Shown here: positions 43,086 to 54,305 of the stretch, in pieces
Position numbering within the stretch: position 1 is the first letter of the stretch
How the letters are laid out: each line of letters begins with the position of its first letter
Source: Linum tenue
Lineage: Eukaryota; Streptophyta; Magnoliopsida; Malpighiales; Linaceae
DNA length: 64,000 nucleotides
NCBI GenBank assembly: GCA_946122785.1
Contig: CAMGYJ010000011.1
Span: forward strand, 20,709,007-20,773,006
Reading direction: 5' to 3'
Notes under the pieces: model-generated
What the model was told of the DNA's origin: nothing
The model's input: only the letters and a program-made list of their open reading frames with translations
The model's database searches: none
Program-made: the position numbers and the translations under genes

Positions 43086-44355
43086 CTCTGGGTTCTTCTT
43101 GTTTTGCCTAGTCGACTCGGGACCTTTCCGCTCAGTCGAATTCGAGAAGCGCCACGAACATCACTCTCGTTGACCGACCAGCAGTTGCAAAGGGGGAGAA
43201 ATTGATCGGGAGTGGATTTCCGGATTCCGTCGAGCGCCGACGGCGGTGGTTACAGTTTAACACTGAGGAGATCGTTTTGAGTGAACACTGAACAGATGAG
43301 AGAAAGGAGGACACGTCGGCGTTGGTATGCATCCGACGGACAAGTTGCTAAATGTCGCCCTAGATTTATTGTAATCGTCCTAACTTACAAATTATTAGGA
43401 CCTTTTTACTCTTTTTTTTTTCTTTTTTATTGTTAAAAATATAATATTATAAGGAACACATTTTATGTGACATTAACCGCTTTTTTATTCCCACCACCGT
43501 GGATCCTGATCCCGCCGGCCGTCACCATGTCAATCGGAGGAGGGTAACTTGATCGACAAAAATACAATCGTGGTAGGCCATTCTAGTATCGCATCATGAC
43601 ATCACCTATAACTACATCGTCAACTAGACGGTGGTATCGAAGCCTAGCCTATTATTATGAAAACAGCTAACAATAGCAAGTGGGAAAACCTCTAAGTTCT
43701 GGATAGAAGGGACTCTTGTAGCGAGTGAATATCCTTTTCGAGATAGTTCCTAGTGGCTATCAGCCTTTTTTTATAGACATCGTATATGAAGTATATTTCA
43801 GGTACAATCCCAACTGCAACAAACAAGCAACCCACTTACTATTGGATTTTGATGTTGTACAAACAAGAAAATCAAACTTAATACAGAAAGAAGCATTGAA
43901 GTTGACGGGGCAATGAAGGGAGCTTCTTTCAATTGTAGTGCTCCTTTAGGATGGAAATGGTCTGGCATAATCGGAGTAAAGATTGGGAGACGTGGATCGG
44001 AGAACATGTGAGTTTTTTTTATGAACATGTGAATTGGATTCTGGGAATTGGTTTGTGGTTTGTTACCCGCCATGGCCTCATTCTGCGGCTGGTGGATGGT
44101 GCCGCTAGAAATCGGGGAGAAGGGTGTAGGCGACGGTGTGGTGAAGAAACATTGGCGGACAACGGCAGAGGGTGTTCGGAGAGAGGAGGTTGGTGTTGTT
44201 AAAGGAAATTAGGGATTTCAGAGTGTGTTTGTTTTGTTGGACTTGGTTTGATTAATGAAGGGTAATTTAGTAGTTTTATATTATAAGTTAGGGCGATAAT
44301 AGTAAAACAAGGGCGATATTTAGCCATCCAGTTTATAAATGGGAGATAGCAAGTT
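43086..44355. other. WD40 5' UTR, promoter side and intergenic
   Basis: 43086-43330 is probably the 5' UTR of the WD40 gene. Beyond it I recognise nothing. The plus-strand frame near 43951-44202 has no recognisable domain. Confidence 0.45.
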
Positions 44356-44487
44356 CGTTTCACGCGCCTTGAATTCCACGTGGACGGATATCTCCCAGGG
44401 TCGGATTCGGATCCTTCAGGTCGTTTCACGCGCCTTGAATTCCACGTGGACGGATTTCTCCCCGGGTCGGATTCGGATCCTTCAAGT
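44356..44487 (+). repeat. 66-bp tandem duplication with G-box
   Basis: 44356-44421 and 44422-44487 are near-identical units of 66 bp (about three mismatches). Each contains CACGTG (44377-44382 and 44443-44448) inside GAATTCCACGTGG, and CGGATCC. Confidence 0.88.
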
Positions 44488-44959
44488 CTGCTTCATTTCA
44501 TCCAAAAGATTAGTAGTCGATCATTCATGGTTCTCACGCTAATGAACATGGTATAATTGGTTTCGGTTATGAAATAGATTTAAATATTATAGACCAAGTT
44601 ACCAATGGAAGAGCAACATTGTTGCAAAAGGTAAAATTGAGTAAGGGTTTAGATGGAGAGTTGGAGATGGGGAGTCAATTAAAGTCTAGAAAGATGCTTG
44701 GATTCCGGGAAAAAGTTTATATTATGTTGATCCCCAACCCTTTGCGATGGATAATAACGAAAGTATTAGTGATTTTGTTAACCATGAAAGGGTTGAATGA
44801 GATATGACCAGGCTACGCGAGAAATTCTCAAAAGGTGATTGTGAGCTTGTTTCAAAATTCCTCTCCAGTTTCCTCTCTATGATGATAGAAGGATTTGGTT
44901 GGATTCTGAGGATGGAACTTACTCTTTAAAATCTGCATATAACATATTACGGGAGCAAG

Positions 44960-45988
44960 TATAGGTGTCAATCGGGTCGGGTTCGGGTCGGGTTCAATCG
45001 GGTTGCGGGTCAAGCGGGTTCGGGTTGATCGGGTTGCGGGTCAATCGGGTTGCGGACAAATTGGGTTCGGGTTGGTCGGTTGCGGATCAATCGGGTTACA
45101 GGTTAATCGGGTTGCAGATCAATCGGGTTCGGGTTGATCGGATTGCGGGTTGCAAACGGGTCAAGTTGCGGGTGTTCGGTCCAAACCAAACCATCGAGTT
45201 TTTTTTAATAATTAGTTATTACACTAATTTAAAACAAACTCACCCATCACCATTTTGCAATGAAAAAACATGAAGGTCCATTATTAAACAAATGAGTGGC
45301 TAGATTTTGCTTGAATATATCACAAACAAGTTGAATGTTGCTAGTTGTTGGTAAGTATCAAAATATTCATCAAGGTTACAAAACCAACAGAAATAAATAG
45401 TTGAGCAACAAGAAATTTAAAACTGACAACTTGTTCGATCATAAACCTATGAAACCATGTGAAGTACATAAGGCTCCATTAATCTTATTAGGATAATTGA
45501 TAACACCCAAAAACCTTCATGCATTGAAGTTTGACCTCCTCCTCTCATTCAACTTGAGTGAAATTCTCCCAATTTTTGCTTCTTCTAGCCCTGACTTCCA
45601 TTACTTCAGAAAAAAGAAACGAAAAGAAAAGGAATTACAGAATCGATCAAGCAAGAAGCAACTAACATGATAACATAATTGAACTTATAGCAAGGTTTGT
45701 GGCAAACTTTACATTTGAGAGGAAGGCGCCAATGTTCCCCAATTAAAGTGAGGAACCACATCTATCATGTACAAGTGAAATGAACCTAACTGTAGAGTGA
45801 CTAACCCAACAAAAGCACTAACACACTGAAACTACAAAATTGTTTAGTGCTAATTACAATAATACTTTCTCATAAAGGCAGGAGAAATGTACTCGTATCA
45901 GAAAAGGATTCGATGAAAAGAGTTCCCTATATTAATGTAACAAAGGTTGGGCGGGTTACTCAGGTCGGGCCAGGTTTTGACACCTATA
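44960..45988. mobile_element. Non-autonomous hAT element, 1,029 bp, with iterated subterminal motif
   Basis: The ends TATAGGTGTCAA and TTGACACCTATA are perfect 12-bp inverted repeats. Flanks GGAGCAAG (44952-44959) and GGAGCAAC (45989-45996) match at 7 of 8, and LINE sequence resumes directly after. 44970-45175 consists of repeats of about 16 bp around ATCGGGTTGCGGGTCA. Confidence 0.9.
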
Positions 45989-46539
45989 GGAGCAACATCC
46001 TAAACAACAGCTCAATCAGTACTTCCCCGCTAGAGATGATTCTAAGTTATGGAAACTACTTTGGAAACTTAATGTTTCACGCAAGGTTCGCATATTCCTA
46101 TGGAAAGCAGGTACGAACATCTTACATGTAGGATGCAACCTAGCTGAATGGATTGATGATATCTGTCTGGAGTGCCCCTTTTATGGACTCTCTAAGAACC
46201 AGGCTCATGCGCTGCGGGATTGCAGCTGAATCAGAAACAGATGGCAGGGCTGGGTAGGAAAAGAAATGTATGAGATTGGGGAGGGCAAATCAGGTCTTGA
46301 ACTGTTTAAGGATTTTGGAAGAATTTTGACCAAGGAAATATCCAGAAGTTTGGGGGTGGTGTTATGATAGCTGTGGAAAGAACGTTGCAATCACCAGAAC
46401 AACCACCAGAAGCTTGCCAAAGAAAAGATTATCCTCAGGGCTTTAGCTTGGCTTGACTGATTTCTTGAGGCGAACAAAGACCAGGATTATCAACGGGCGA
46501 CATGTAGTAGGAGATCCTCCTGGGAAGGATGGGGTCGCC

Positions 46540-47312
46540 AGGGGCGGACCTAGTAAAAGCCAGGTGTGTCGCCCGACACACCCTCGCCCGGAAATTTTGT
46601 GAAGGATATATATATATTTTTGTACAAAAAGTTTTAATTCCGAACTTCCGACACACCTTAAATAATTATGAGCGACACACCTTCATTATACAAGAATGAT
46701 TTTCTTATTATAAAGTTATTTATCTTAATTAATAATAAGGAATAATAAGTATATTTGTTTTATAGTAACCCATACCACAACCCAACAATGAAAAAATAAA
46801 CATAACCCTATCCTTTGAAACTCACAGTTTCTACCCCTTGACCATTCCTTTATTTAAAATAAAAAATAAAATAAAAAACTCACCCTTACCCCTTATTAGT
46901 TTCTAATTACCGAGACCCACTGCCGCATCCCCTTTTTATCCTTTAGTTTTACTTGTTCTTGAAGTTGGTGTTGACTTAAACTATTGCAATTGCAAGCTGC
47001 GAAAGAGCATTTTCATCTATGAAGATAATCAATAATGAACTTCGAAATCGGTTGAGTGACCAATTTATGAATGATTGTTTAGTTATGTATACCGAAAAGG
47101 ATTTTCTTCGCAACATAAGCGATTAATGTATTTTTCTGACATTTTGGGATATGAAAAGTCGTCGTGGTTCGTTGTAAACATGAAATTGTGAACTTTATGA
47201 ATGAGTTTCTATTTAATTTTTTATTAATTTTAAATAATTTTTAAATAATTTTTACTTATTATCTTATTTTATCGGCGACACACCTCTCCGACAATTCTGG
47301 GTCTGCCACTAG
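46540..47312. mobile_element. hAT derivative with transposase remnant
   Basis: It interrupts LINE copy A; the undisturbed site is seen at about 49225-49240. The ends AGGGGCGGACCTAG and (reverse complement) CTAGTGGCAGACCC are similar, and the flanks GGGTCGCC and GCGTTGCC match at 6 of 8. GACACACC repeats are subterminal. The interior codes the end of a hAT transposase. Confidence 0.75.
46980..47126 (+). pseudogene. hAT transposase C-terminal dimerisation fragment
   Basis: The frame holds CERAFSSMKIINNELRNRLS, then DQFMNDCLVMYTEKDF, and ends at TAA 47124-47126. This is the hATC dimerisation region of the TTF/ZMYM-like hAT transposases, in which ERAFSAMK and NDCLV are conserved. The catalytic part is absent. 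Confidence 0.8.
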
Positions 47313-47320
47313 GCGTTGCC

Positions 47321-47825
47321 GCCTGAAGGATTCTTCAAGCTCAACTCCGATGCATGAATTTTACACCAATCTGGAATTGTTATGGGTGCTATTCTTCGTG
47401 ACTTGGGGGGAGCTTTCAGGGGAGCCACAACGATGAAAGAAAGGGGAAAGTGCAGACCAATCGAGGTTGAGGCGAAAGCGATGTCGATGGGGTTAAGGGA
47501 TGCTAACAGAAGAGAGCTGAGTCCCCTGATCGTGGAATGGGACTGCCATGTGCTTATTCGAAAGTTGTGTGAAGGAGAAGAAGATCAAACAGAGCTGGGA
47601 ATTTGGTGTCAAGAGATTTGGAATTTGGCAGAGATTAACTTGAGGCTGTCTGGGATTCAAGTAAAATGGGTTTTTGCACCTCGCAATGTTAATGGTGTGG
47701 CTTATTGGCTTGACCATTCGGTTGGTTCGTGGGACAAACAGATTGTTTGGGTGGATAAACCACCAATTTCCCTTATGTATTTGCTAGAGGCTGATTTGGG
47801 CCGGTTTCCGGCTGACCCATTATAA
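47321..47825 (+). pseudogene. RNase H domain of LINE copy A
   Basis: The domain starts PPEGFFKLNSDA, meets a TGA, and continues from 47382 as a 147-codon frame (MGAILRDLGGAFRG, EVEAKAMSMGLRDA, LIVEWDCHVLIRKL, FAPRNVNGVAYWLDH). Catalytic positions resemble plant LINE RNase H: the Asp of NSDA, the Glu of VEAKA, and the WDC Asp. The fragment of hAT and the stop separate it from the zf-RVT part. Confidence 0.8.
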
Positions 47826-47865
47826 TTCTATTAATGAAATGAATATAGATTTCCATAAAAAAAAA

Positions 47866-49774
47866 TATTTGACCCGGCAGGCCGATAATTAGTTAGTTTA
47901 AACATACACAGGATCCAGGCCCGGCCCCAAAACCCTAACGAGTATTCATCGGGGGAAAATCCCTAACGCGTCGCCGCCTTCGTCAAGGTTTTGTTCTGTT
48001 ATGCCGATCCAATCCTGACTGCCTTCAACAGCCATGGTTCGTAGCATACTCAGATGGACTTCTACTATTTTGCTTGAGAAGATTCATACCAGAGAGAAGG
48101 GGGTCTCAAGATTTTATCAGCAGTCTGCTTACGAGGATTCTCATATTCGAACCTCTAGGAAAAAGGAGAAGAGATCTGCCTGAAATATCTCCAGCGTTTG
48201 TACCCGAACAGCTATGTTAAAGTGCTCGATTTCGCTGCATTGGGATGCTCTTTGTGGTGCTAAAGAAGAGGGTGGTATGGGTTTTAGAAACTTAAGAGAT
48301 TTTAACTTCGATATGTTGGGAAAACAGGTTTGGAGGATATTGGAAAAGCCTGATTCCTTAATTGCAAAAACCCTCAAGGCTAGATACTTCCCCAAAAATG
48401 ACATTCTAAGTGCTAAAGAGGGTTGTAAACCAAGTTACATATGCAATCATTGCTGCACCAAGATAAAATTGAGGAAGGGTTTAGATGGAGAGTTGGAGAT
48501 TAGGAGTCAATTAAAGTCTGGGAAGATGCTTGAACTCCGGGAAAAAAGTTTCTATCAAGCTGATCCCAACCCTATGGGATGGATAATAACGAAAGGGTTA
48601 GTGATTTTGTGAACCATGAAAGGGCTGAGTGGGATATAACCAAGCTACGCGAGAAATTTTTAAAAAATTCCTCTCTGGTTCCTCTCTGTGTTGATAGAAG
48701 GATTTGGTTGGATTCTGAAGATGGAACCTACTCTGTCAAATCTGCCTATAATAGATTACACGAGCAACATCCTAAATAGCAGCTCAATCAGTACTTCCCC
48801 GCTAGAGAGAATTCCGAGTTCTGGAAACTACTTTGGAAACTTAATGTTCCACGCAAGGTTCGCATATTCCTATGGAAAGCAGGTAGGAGCATCTTACCTG
48901 TGGATGCAACCTGGCTGCAAGGATTGATGATATTTGTCCGGAGTTCCCCTTTTGTGGACTCCCTAAGAACCAGGCTCATGCGCTGCGGGATTGCAGCTGG
49001 ATCATAAACTGATAGCAAGGCTGGAAAGGAAAAGAAATGTATGAGATAGGGGAGTGGTGTTATGGTACCTGTGGAAAGAATGTTGCAATCACCAGAACAA
49101 CATCCATAAGCTTGCCTAAGAAGAGATTATCCCCAAGACTTTACCTTGGCTTCATTTATTTCTTGAGGTGAACAAAGACCAGAATCATCAACGGGTGACA
49201 TGTAGTAGGAGATCCTCCTCGGAAGGATGGGCGCCGCCGCCTGAAGGATTCTTCAAGCTCAACTCCGATGGGAGAATTTTACACCAATATGGAATTGGAG
49301 TGGGTGCTATTCTTGGTGATGGGAGGGGAGCTTTTAGTGGAGCCACAACGATGAAAGAAAGGGGGAAGCGGAGATCGATCGAGGCTGAGGCGAAAGCGAT
49401 GTTGATGGGGTTAGGGGAGGCTGACAAAAGAGAGCTGAGTCCCCTGATCGTGGAATCGGACTGCTAGGTGCTTATTCGGAAGTTGTGTGAAGGAGAACAA
49501 ACGGAGCTGGGAATTTGGTGTCAAGAGATTTGGAATTTGGCTGAGATTAACTCAAGGCTGTCTGAGATTCATGTAAAATGGGTTTTCGCACCTCTCAATG
49601 TTAATAGAGTGGCTCAATGGCTTGCCATTCGGTTGGTTGGTGGGACGACCAGATTGTTTAGGTGGATAACCCACCAATTTCCCTTCTGTATTTATTGGAG
49701 GCCAATTTGGGTCGGGTTCCGGCTGCCCTTTATAATTCTATTAATGAAATGAATCCAGGTTTCCATAAAAAAAA
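47866..49774 (+). mobile_element. Leader-LINE chimera, unit B
   Basis: It begins with a leader of about 350 bp that is not LINE sequence (GTTTAAACATACACAGGATC; then a frame SILRWTSTILLEKIHTREKG). At about 48225 it passes into LINE sequence: SISLHWDALCGAKEEGGMGF, QVWRILEKPDSLIAKTLKAR, MDNNERVSDFVNHERAEW, then RNase H PPPEGFFKLNSDGRILHQYG (49228-49720), ending in a poly(A) run at 49767-49774. Stops and frameshifts are present. It follows the poly(A) of copy A without a gap. Confidence 0.8.
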
Positions 49775-50430
49775 TTGACTCGACAAGCCCAAAACTACCT
49801 AGTTTAAACATACACAGGATCTAGGCCCGACCCCAAAACCCTAACGCGTATTCATCGTGGGAAAAAATCCCTTACGCGTCTCCGCCTTTGTCGAGTTTCC
49901 CTTATGTATTTGCCGATCGAATCCTGACTACCTTCGTCAGCCATGATTCATAGCATACTCAGACGGACTGGAGGGGAGCTTTCAGGGGAGCCACATCGAT
50001 GAAAGAAAAGGGGGAAGCGCAGACTGATCGAGGCTGAGACGAAAGCGATGTTGATGGGGTTAAGGGAGGCTAACAGAAGAGAGCTGAGTCCCCTTGTGGC
50101 GGAATCAGACTGCCAGGTGCTTATTCGGAAGTTGTGTGAAGGAGAAGAAGATCGAACGGATCTGGGAATTTGGTGTCAAGAGAATTGGCATTTGGTTGAG
50201 ATTAACTCGAGGCTGTCTGGGATTCAGGTGAAATGGGTTTTCGCACCTCGCAATGTTAATGGAGTGGCTCATTGGCTTGCCCATTCGGTTGGTTCGAGGG
50301 ACAACTAGATTGTTTGGGTGGATAACCCACCAATTTTGATTATGTATTTGCTGGAGGCCGATTTGGGCTGGGTTCCGGCTGGCCCAATTTAATTCAATTA
50401 TTGAAATGAATCTAGATTTCCATAAAAAAA
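49775..50430 (+). mobile_element. Leader-LINE chimera, unit C (internally deleted)
   Basis: It has the same leader as unit B, but at about 49970 the leader jumps directly into the RNase H region (GGAGGGGAGCTTTCAGGGG), so about 1.3 kb of the LINE is missing. RNase H continues in the frame 50048-50308 (MLMGLREANRRELSPLVAES) and a poly(A) run ends the unit at 50424-50430. Confidence 0.8.
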
Positions 50431-51065
50431 CATTTGACCCGACAGACCCAAAACTAGTTAGTTTAAACATACATAGGATCCAGGCCTGACCCCTAAACCC
50501 TAAACCATATTCATCGGAGGAAATTCTCTAATGCGTCGCCGCCTTCGTCGAGGTTCCCTTATGTATTTGCCGATCCAATCCCGACTGCCTTCACTAGCCA
50601 TGATTCGTAGCATACTCAGACGAACTTCTACTATTTTGCTTGGGAAGATTCATACTAGAGAGGAGGGGGTCTCAAGATTTTATCAGCGATCTGCGTATGA
50701 GGATTCTCAGATTCAACCCTCTAGGAAGAAAGGAGAAGAGATCTGCCTATAATATCTCCAACGCCTATACCCGAACAGCTATGATAAGGCGCCCGATTTC
50801 TCTGCATTGGGATGATCTTTGTGATGCTAAAGAGGAGGGTGGTATGGGTTTTAGAAACTTAAGGGATTTCAACTTCGTTATGTTGGGAAAACAGGTTTGG
50901 AGGATTTTGGAATAGCCTGATTCCTTAATGGCAAAAACCCTCAAGGCAAGATACTTCCCAAAAATGACTTTCTAAGTGCTAAAGAGGGTTATAGACCACG
51001 TTACATATGGAAGAGCATCATTGTTGCAAAAGATAAAATTCAGGAAGGGTTTAGATGGAGAGTTC
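50431..51065 (+). mobile_element. Leader-LINE chimera, unit D, left part
   Basis: The leader is best preserved here: MIRSILRRTSTILLGKIHTR from an ATG at 50600, preceded by an in-frame MRRRLRRGSLMYLP. LINE sequence (PISLHWDDLCDAKEEGGMGF) begins near 50790. The unit is cut at GGTTTAGATGGAGAGTT by the Gypsy element and resumes at 63469. Confidence 0.8.
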
Positions 51066-52349
51066 TGACTCACTCCTACTGTCACTCTAGAAAATGGCCA
51101 AGTATAACCACTTCCTAAAGCGTAGTATAGCGGGTTTGGGTTTTAATGTCAACCCGGGTCCTAGATTTGATGACTACTCGGTGAATTCTTGTTATCTAGC
51201 AGTGAAACTTTAGTGCAGGTTCAAACAAACTAAAACGCAAAGCAAGTTAAACGGTTGTTTTCAAGTCAAGAGAGGTCACCCGGATATGGTTCCCCCTAGA
51301 CTGCAGTTAAGCCGGATTGCAATTTACCAAGTCAGTTTTCATGAAAGTTATACTGCGGAAGGTTCTTAAACAGTCTGAAGTCTCGACTAAAGGTCTCCAG
51401 ACCCTCTCAATCTGAGTCTCTAGCGGGCGACTAACCTCCACCAGAGTAAACAGATTGAGGCCCTAACGAACCAAACCTCCACTACCGAATTGAATTCGGT
51501 ATAGAATAGCGAATTGGCTCCTCGACTAAAGTCACCAATTCACTACCTTCAATTAAGGATACTCTATCAACCTAGGAAGATATTCTCATTCTAGGTCAAA
51601 GCAGAAACAACAGGAATTTGATCAGGATTCAAGTCATTCAATCATTCAAACCTCAATCGAATATAATCAATTCATAAACTCTGTACTTGGGTTCATATAA
51701 TCAGACCTAGCATACAAATCTAGGGTTCTCCCTACCCAGATGAATGGGGAAACTACTCCATAGAGAAAGAAACAAAAGTAGATTCAGACGCGGAAATCAT
51801 ACTGTGAAGATGGATTTCTGCTCCTAGACGTTAATCGGCACTTCTCCAAGCTCAATCCGGGCTCCAATGGTGATGAAGATCAAGCTATGGCACTTGGGAA
51901 CTCTGGTTCGTCGCTTTCTCTCTCTAGAAATCGCTCTGTCTCTCTAAAACTCGGAACCCTTGAATGTTGGCCTTCTTCTCCCTTAAATTGGCTGCCTGTC
52001 GCGATACCCGGTCGGGTATTTTGGGTATCGACCGGGTATTATTCAAAACGCACGTTTCATTCGAGGGAAAATCGACGGTCTGCTCCAATAATCCCCGACC
52101 GGGGATTTTACCTTCACGCCTGGGCCCCTCTCTGATTCTCATGGCCGGGTATTTTCCTTCAGCAGCCCCCTTCGTCCCAACTTTGCACCTTTCGACCCAG
52201 AACTCGTTTCTCCGCCTCGATTCCAACGCCGGGTCCTGAAATATGACATAAACACACAACCTAAGGTGAAATCGGCTTAAAACACGAGAATCCACATCTC
52301 AAACGGCTTCAGAATAGGGGTGACAACATGTGTAAATATCGGTCTATCA
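51066..52349 (-). repeat. 3' LTR of the Athila element
   Basis: 1,284 bp. It matches 62129-63468 closely but lacks about 55 bp in two places (near 52010 and 52140) that hold CCCGGTCGGG motifs in the other LTR. Confidence 0.95.
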
Positions 52350-52363
52350 AACTCCCCCACACT
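52350..52363 (-). other. Polypurine tract of the Athila element
   Basis: The minus strand reads AGTGTGGGGGAGTT directly before the 3' LTR start TGATAGACC, the expected priming site for plus-strand synthesis. Confidence 0.8.
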
Positions 52364-53836
52364 TAACCGTTTGCTTGTCCCCAAGCAAACCTAACTCAAA
52401 CCAATGCAACTCTCCAGACCTCTATAGGAACAAACAACCCCGATCGTAGGTAGAGGACTTCCTAGATCATTTCGCAGCTTACGAGGTCAACCGATGCACA
52501 AGTCATCTCATAGCTTCTTCGGCAAGAGCACTAGTCTCAAGTCGGCATCATGGCAAATAGTGAACAGAGGACAAATGAATCGTGGATGAAGAGACTCTAA
52601 AAAAAAAAAAGATCATGGGCTCACATTTTTTTCAAGGTGCTCGATTTTCTTCTTGAAGATGGTTGGAACCCCTCTTTCTTTCTTCTTTTTGCTTGTTTTT
52701 CTGTTTTTTTTCTTTTTTTTTCTTTCAAGGGTTCCAACCTGTTTTTCAGAAAACGGGGCTCCCACTTAGCAAAGGTTTTGCGGGAGCCCAGCTCTTACCG
52801 GCCATGCCAGGAGCGGGTGTCTCGAGCCTCGTGCGGGGGAAAGACATGTAAGGGGGGTGGAGGTAGTAGGTGGAAATTGGGAACGGATTCCCGTCTCCCC
52901 TTACACGCTTTCGCCCTATTCGCACAGGAGACGTCATTTTAAAGCACATTTTCGAGCACCTTTTATTTTCAAAACATGATACAAGAGTCCATGACAGGTA
53001 GAGAGTCCACAACACCACACAATTCAAGGGTCCAAAGATCACTAATTCACTCAATCAACCAACACAATATGAAGAAGAAATGAGACTTCTTAAATGCATC
53101 AACATCGTCCATAGTGCTACACTACCTCCCTAGGTTGCACATTGCTACAGAGACTGTCAATTCAAAGCATACTGAGCAGGCAATTGCAAGGAACACGTAC
53201 TTGGAGCCCTCAAATTTAAAAATTTGGACAGTGGACTAGGCTCCAAGCACACAAACAGATCTAATGCAGTCTAAAGATAAACATCCCCCCACACTTAAGA
53301 TCGACATTGCCCTCAATGGAGAAGAGGGAAGGAAAGGGGAACGATGTTACCGGTGTGCACGGACTGCAGGAGACTGGAAATGGACCAATAAGGAAGAAGC
53401 GGACTGGAGAGAGGACCAGTCGGGAACACAGGCACAGCTAAAGGAAACCAAAGAGCTCAAACACGATATGTTAGGTCCAATGGTCAGCCCAATAGTACAG
53501 CATCCAAAAAGGAAAAGAAAAAGAAACAAAACCGACACGGAACAGTTTGCATGCTGACAAAGACACAAAACACACAAAACATGCCACTAGGGCTCTCCGA
53601 GACCGGAGAAGTCGATCTGGTCCATAAGGTCGTCGTCTCCATCCTCCGGTGGTGGGTGTGGTGGTGAATGAGTCCACCGGGTAGTCCAGTGGTGCTCCTC
53701 TGGAGGGTGACAAGCCCACTCTCACATGCTAGAGAGAGAGAGAGAGAGATGTGGTTTTGGCCATTGTGGTTATGGTTTTAGACTTTACTACACCTTTCAA
53801 AAACAGAGGGAGAATGAGGAAGAAGCCAAATCCCAT
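52364..53836 (-). other. Athila 3' non-coding region
   Basis: No domain is recognised. It contains an A run (52600-52610), a T/C-rich stretch (52670-52730), a second polypurine-like sequence (minus-strand CTTAAGTGTGGGGGG, 53285-53299) and an (AG)n microsatellite at 53731-53749. Confidence 0.6.
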
Positions 53837-54217
53837 TCAAAGGAGGAAAAGTATATTATCATGCGGGAACTCGATCCCAAAAGCATGGGCCAACCCGTCA
53901 ATGGTCAGTTCCCGGTGGTGTCTGCCCAGTCTGAACTTCACTGCATATGAGTCCCGGGCCGCCCTGTTATCGTACTGGAATGTGGTGTAGAACTCCCACA
54001 CCAGCTCAGTGAAAGTGGGCTCGTCTATGCTCAGCAGCGTCCGCCAATCGCGGTGACTGATGGCGGCGGTGATGTCCGGCATGCAATGGAGCTGCTCTAA
54101 CACGGCCCACTCGAAATGGTGGTGGCGCTCCAGTTTCCCTCGAATCACCTTGCGGAACTGGTCCGCGTAATCCAGGTGCAGGCACAGGCCCTGCACAAAC
54201 GGATGATCGAGGGACAT
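53837..54217 (-). CDS. Third ORF of the Athila element (ATHILA ORF family), 126 aa
   Basis: The frame reads MSLDHPFVQGLCLHLDYADQ, then FEWAVLEQLHCMPDITAAI, then SIDEPTFTELVWEFYTTF and LTIDGLAHAFGI. Short blocks of this type are characteristic of the ATHILA ORF-1 family (function unknown), here placed downstream of integrase where some Athila elements carry an envelope-like ORF. I see no signal peptide or membrane span, so nothing supports an envelope protein. Family members are usually much longer, so this is a truncated version. Confidence 0.65.
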   Translation of the reverse strand: MSLDHPFVQGLCLHLDYADQFRKVIRGKLERHHHFEWAVLEQLHCMPDITAAISHRDWRTLLSIDEPTFTELVWEFYTTFQYDNRAARDSYAVKFRLGRHHRELTIDGLAHAFGIEFPHDNILFLL

Positions 54218-54291
54218 GGTCCTGCAAAATCAACAAACCAAAGGTGGAGCCAAGAAAATTTTTGTCAGAACCAACAGTATGGGTTCATCAC

Positions 54292-54305
54292 TTCCCCCAC
54301 ACTTA
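54292..54305 (-). other. Polypurine-like tract downstream of integrase
   Basis: The minus strand reads TAAGTGTGGGGGAA, nearly the same as the terminal polypurine tract at 52350-52363 and the one at 53285-53299. Confidence 0.5.

Larger units (their letters stand above)
44590..47865 (+). mobile_element. 5'-truncated LINE copy A with two nested hAT elements
   Basis: It begins inside the RT C-terminal region (GFRWRVGDGESIKV), continues through MDNNESISDFVNHERV and the zf-RVT region, and ends with RNase H and a poly(A) run at 47857-47865. Two hAT elements interrupt it at 44960-45988 and 46540-47312. Stops are frequent. It is the first of four related copies that extend to the right edge. Confidence 0.85.

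Noticed and set aside
43610..43660. TGGTATCGAAGCC, like a tRNA-Met primer site
   Set aside because: Two mismatches, and no LTR next to it on either side.
53837..54217. Envelope-like gene in the Athila element
   Set aside because: The ORF is in the right place but has no signal peptide or membrane span and resembles the ATHILA ORF family instead.
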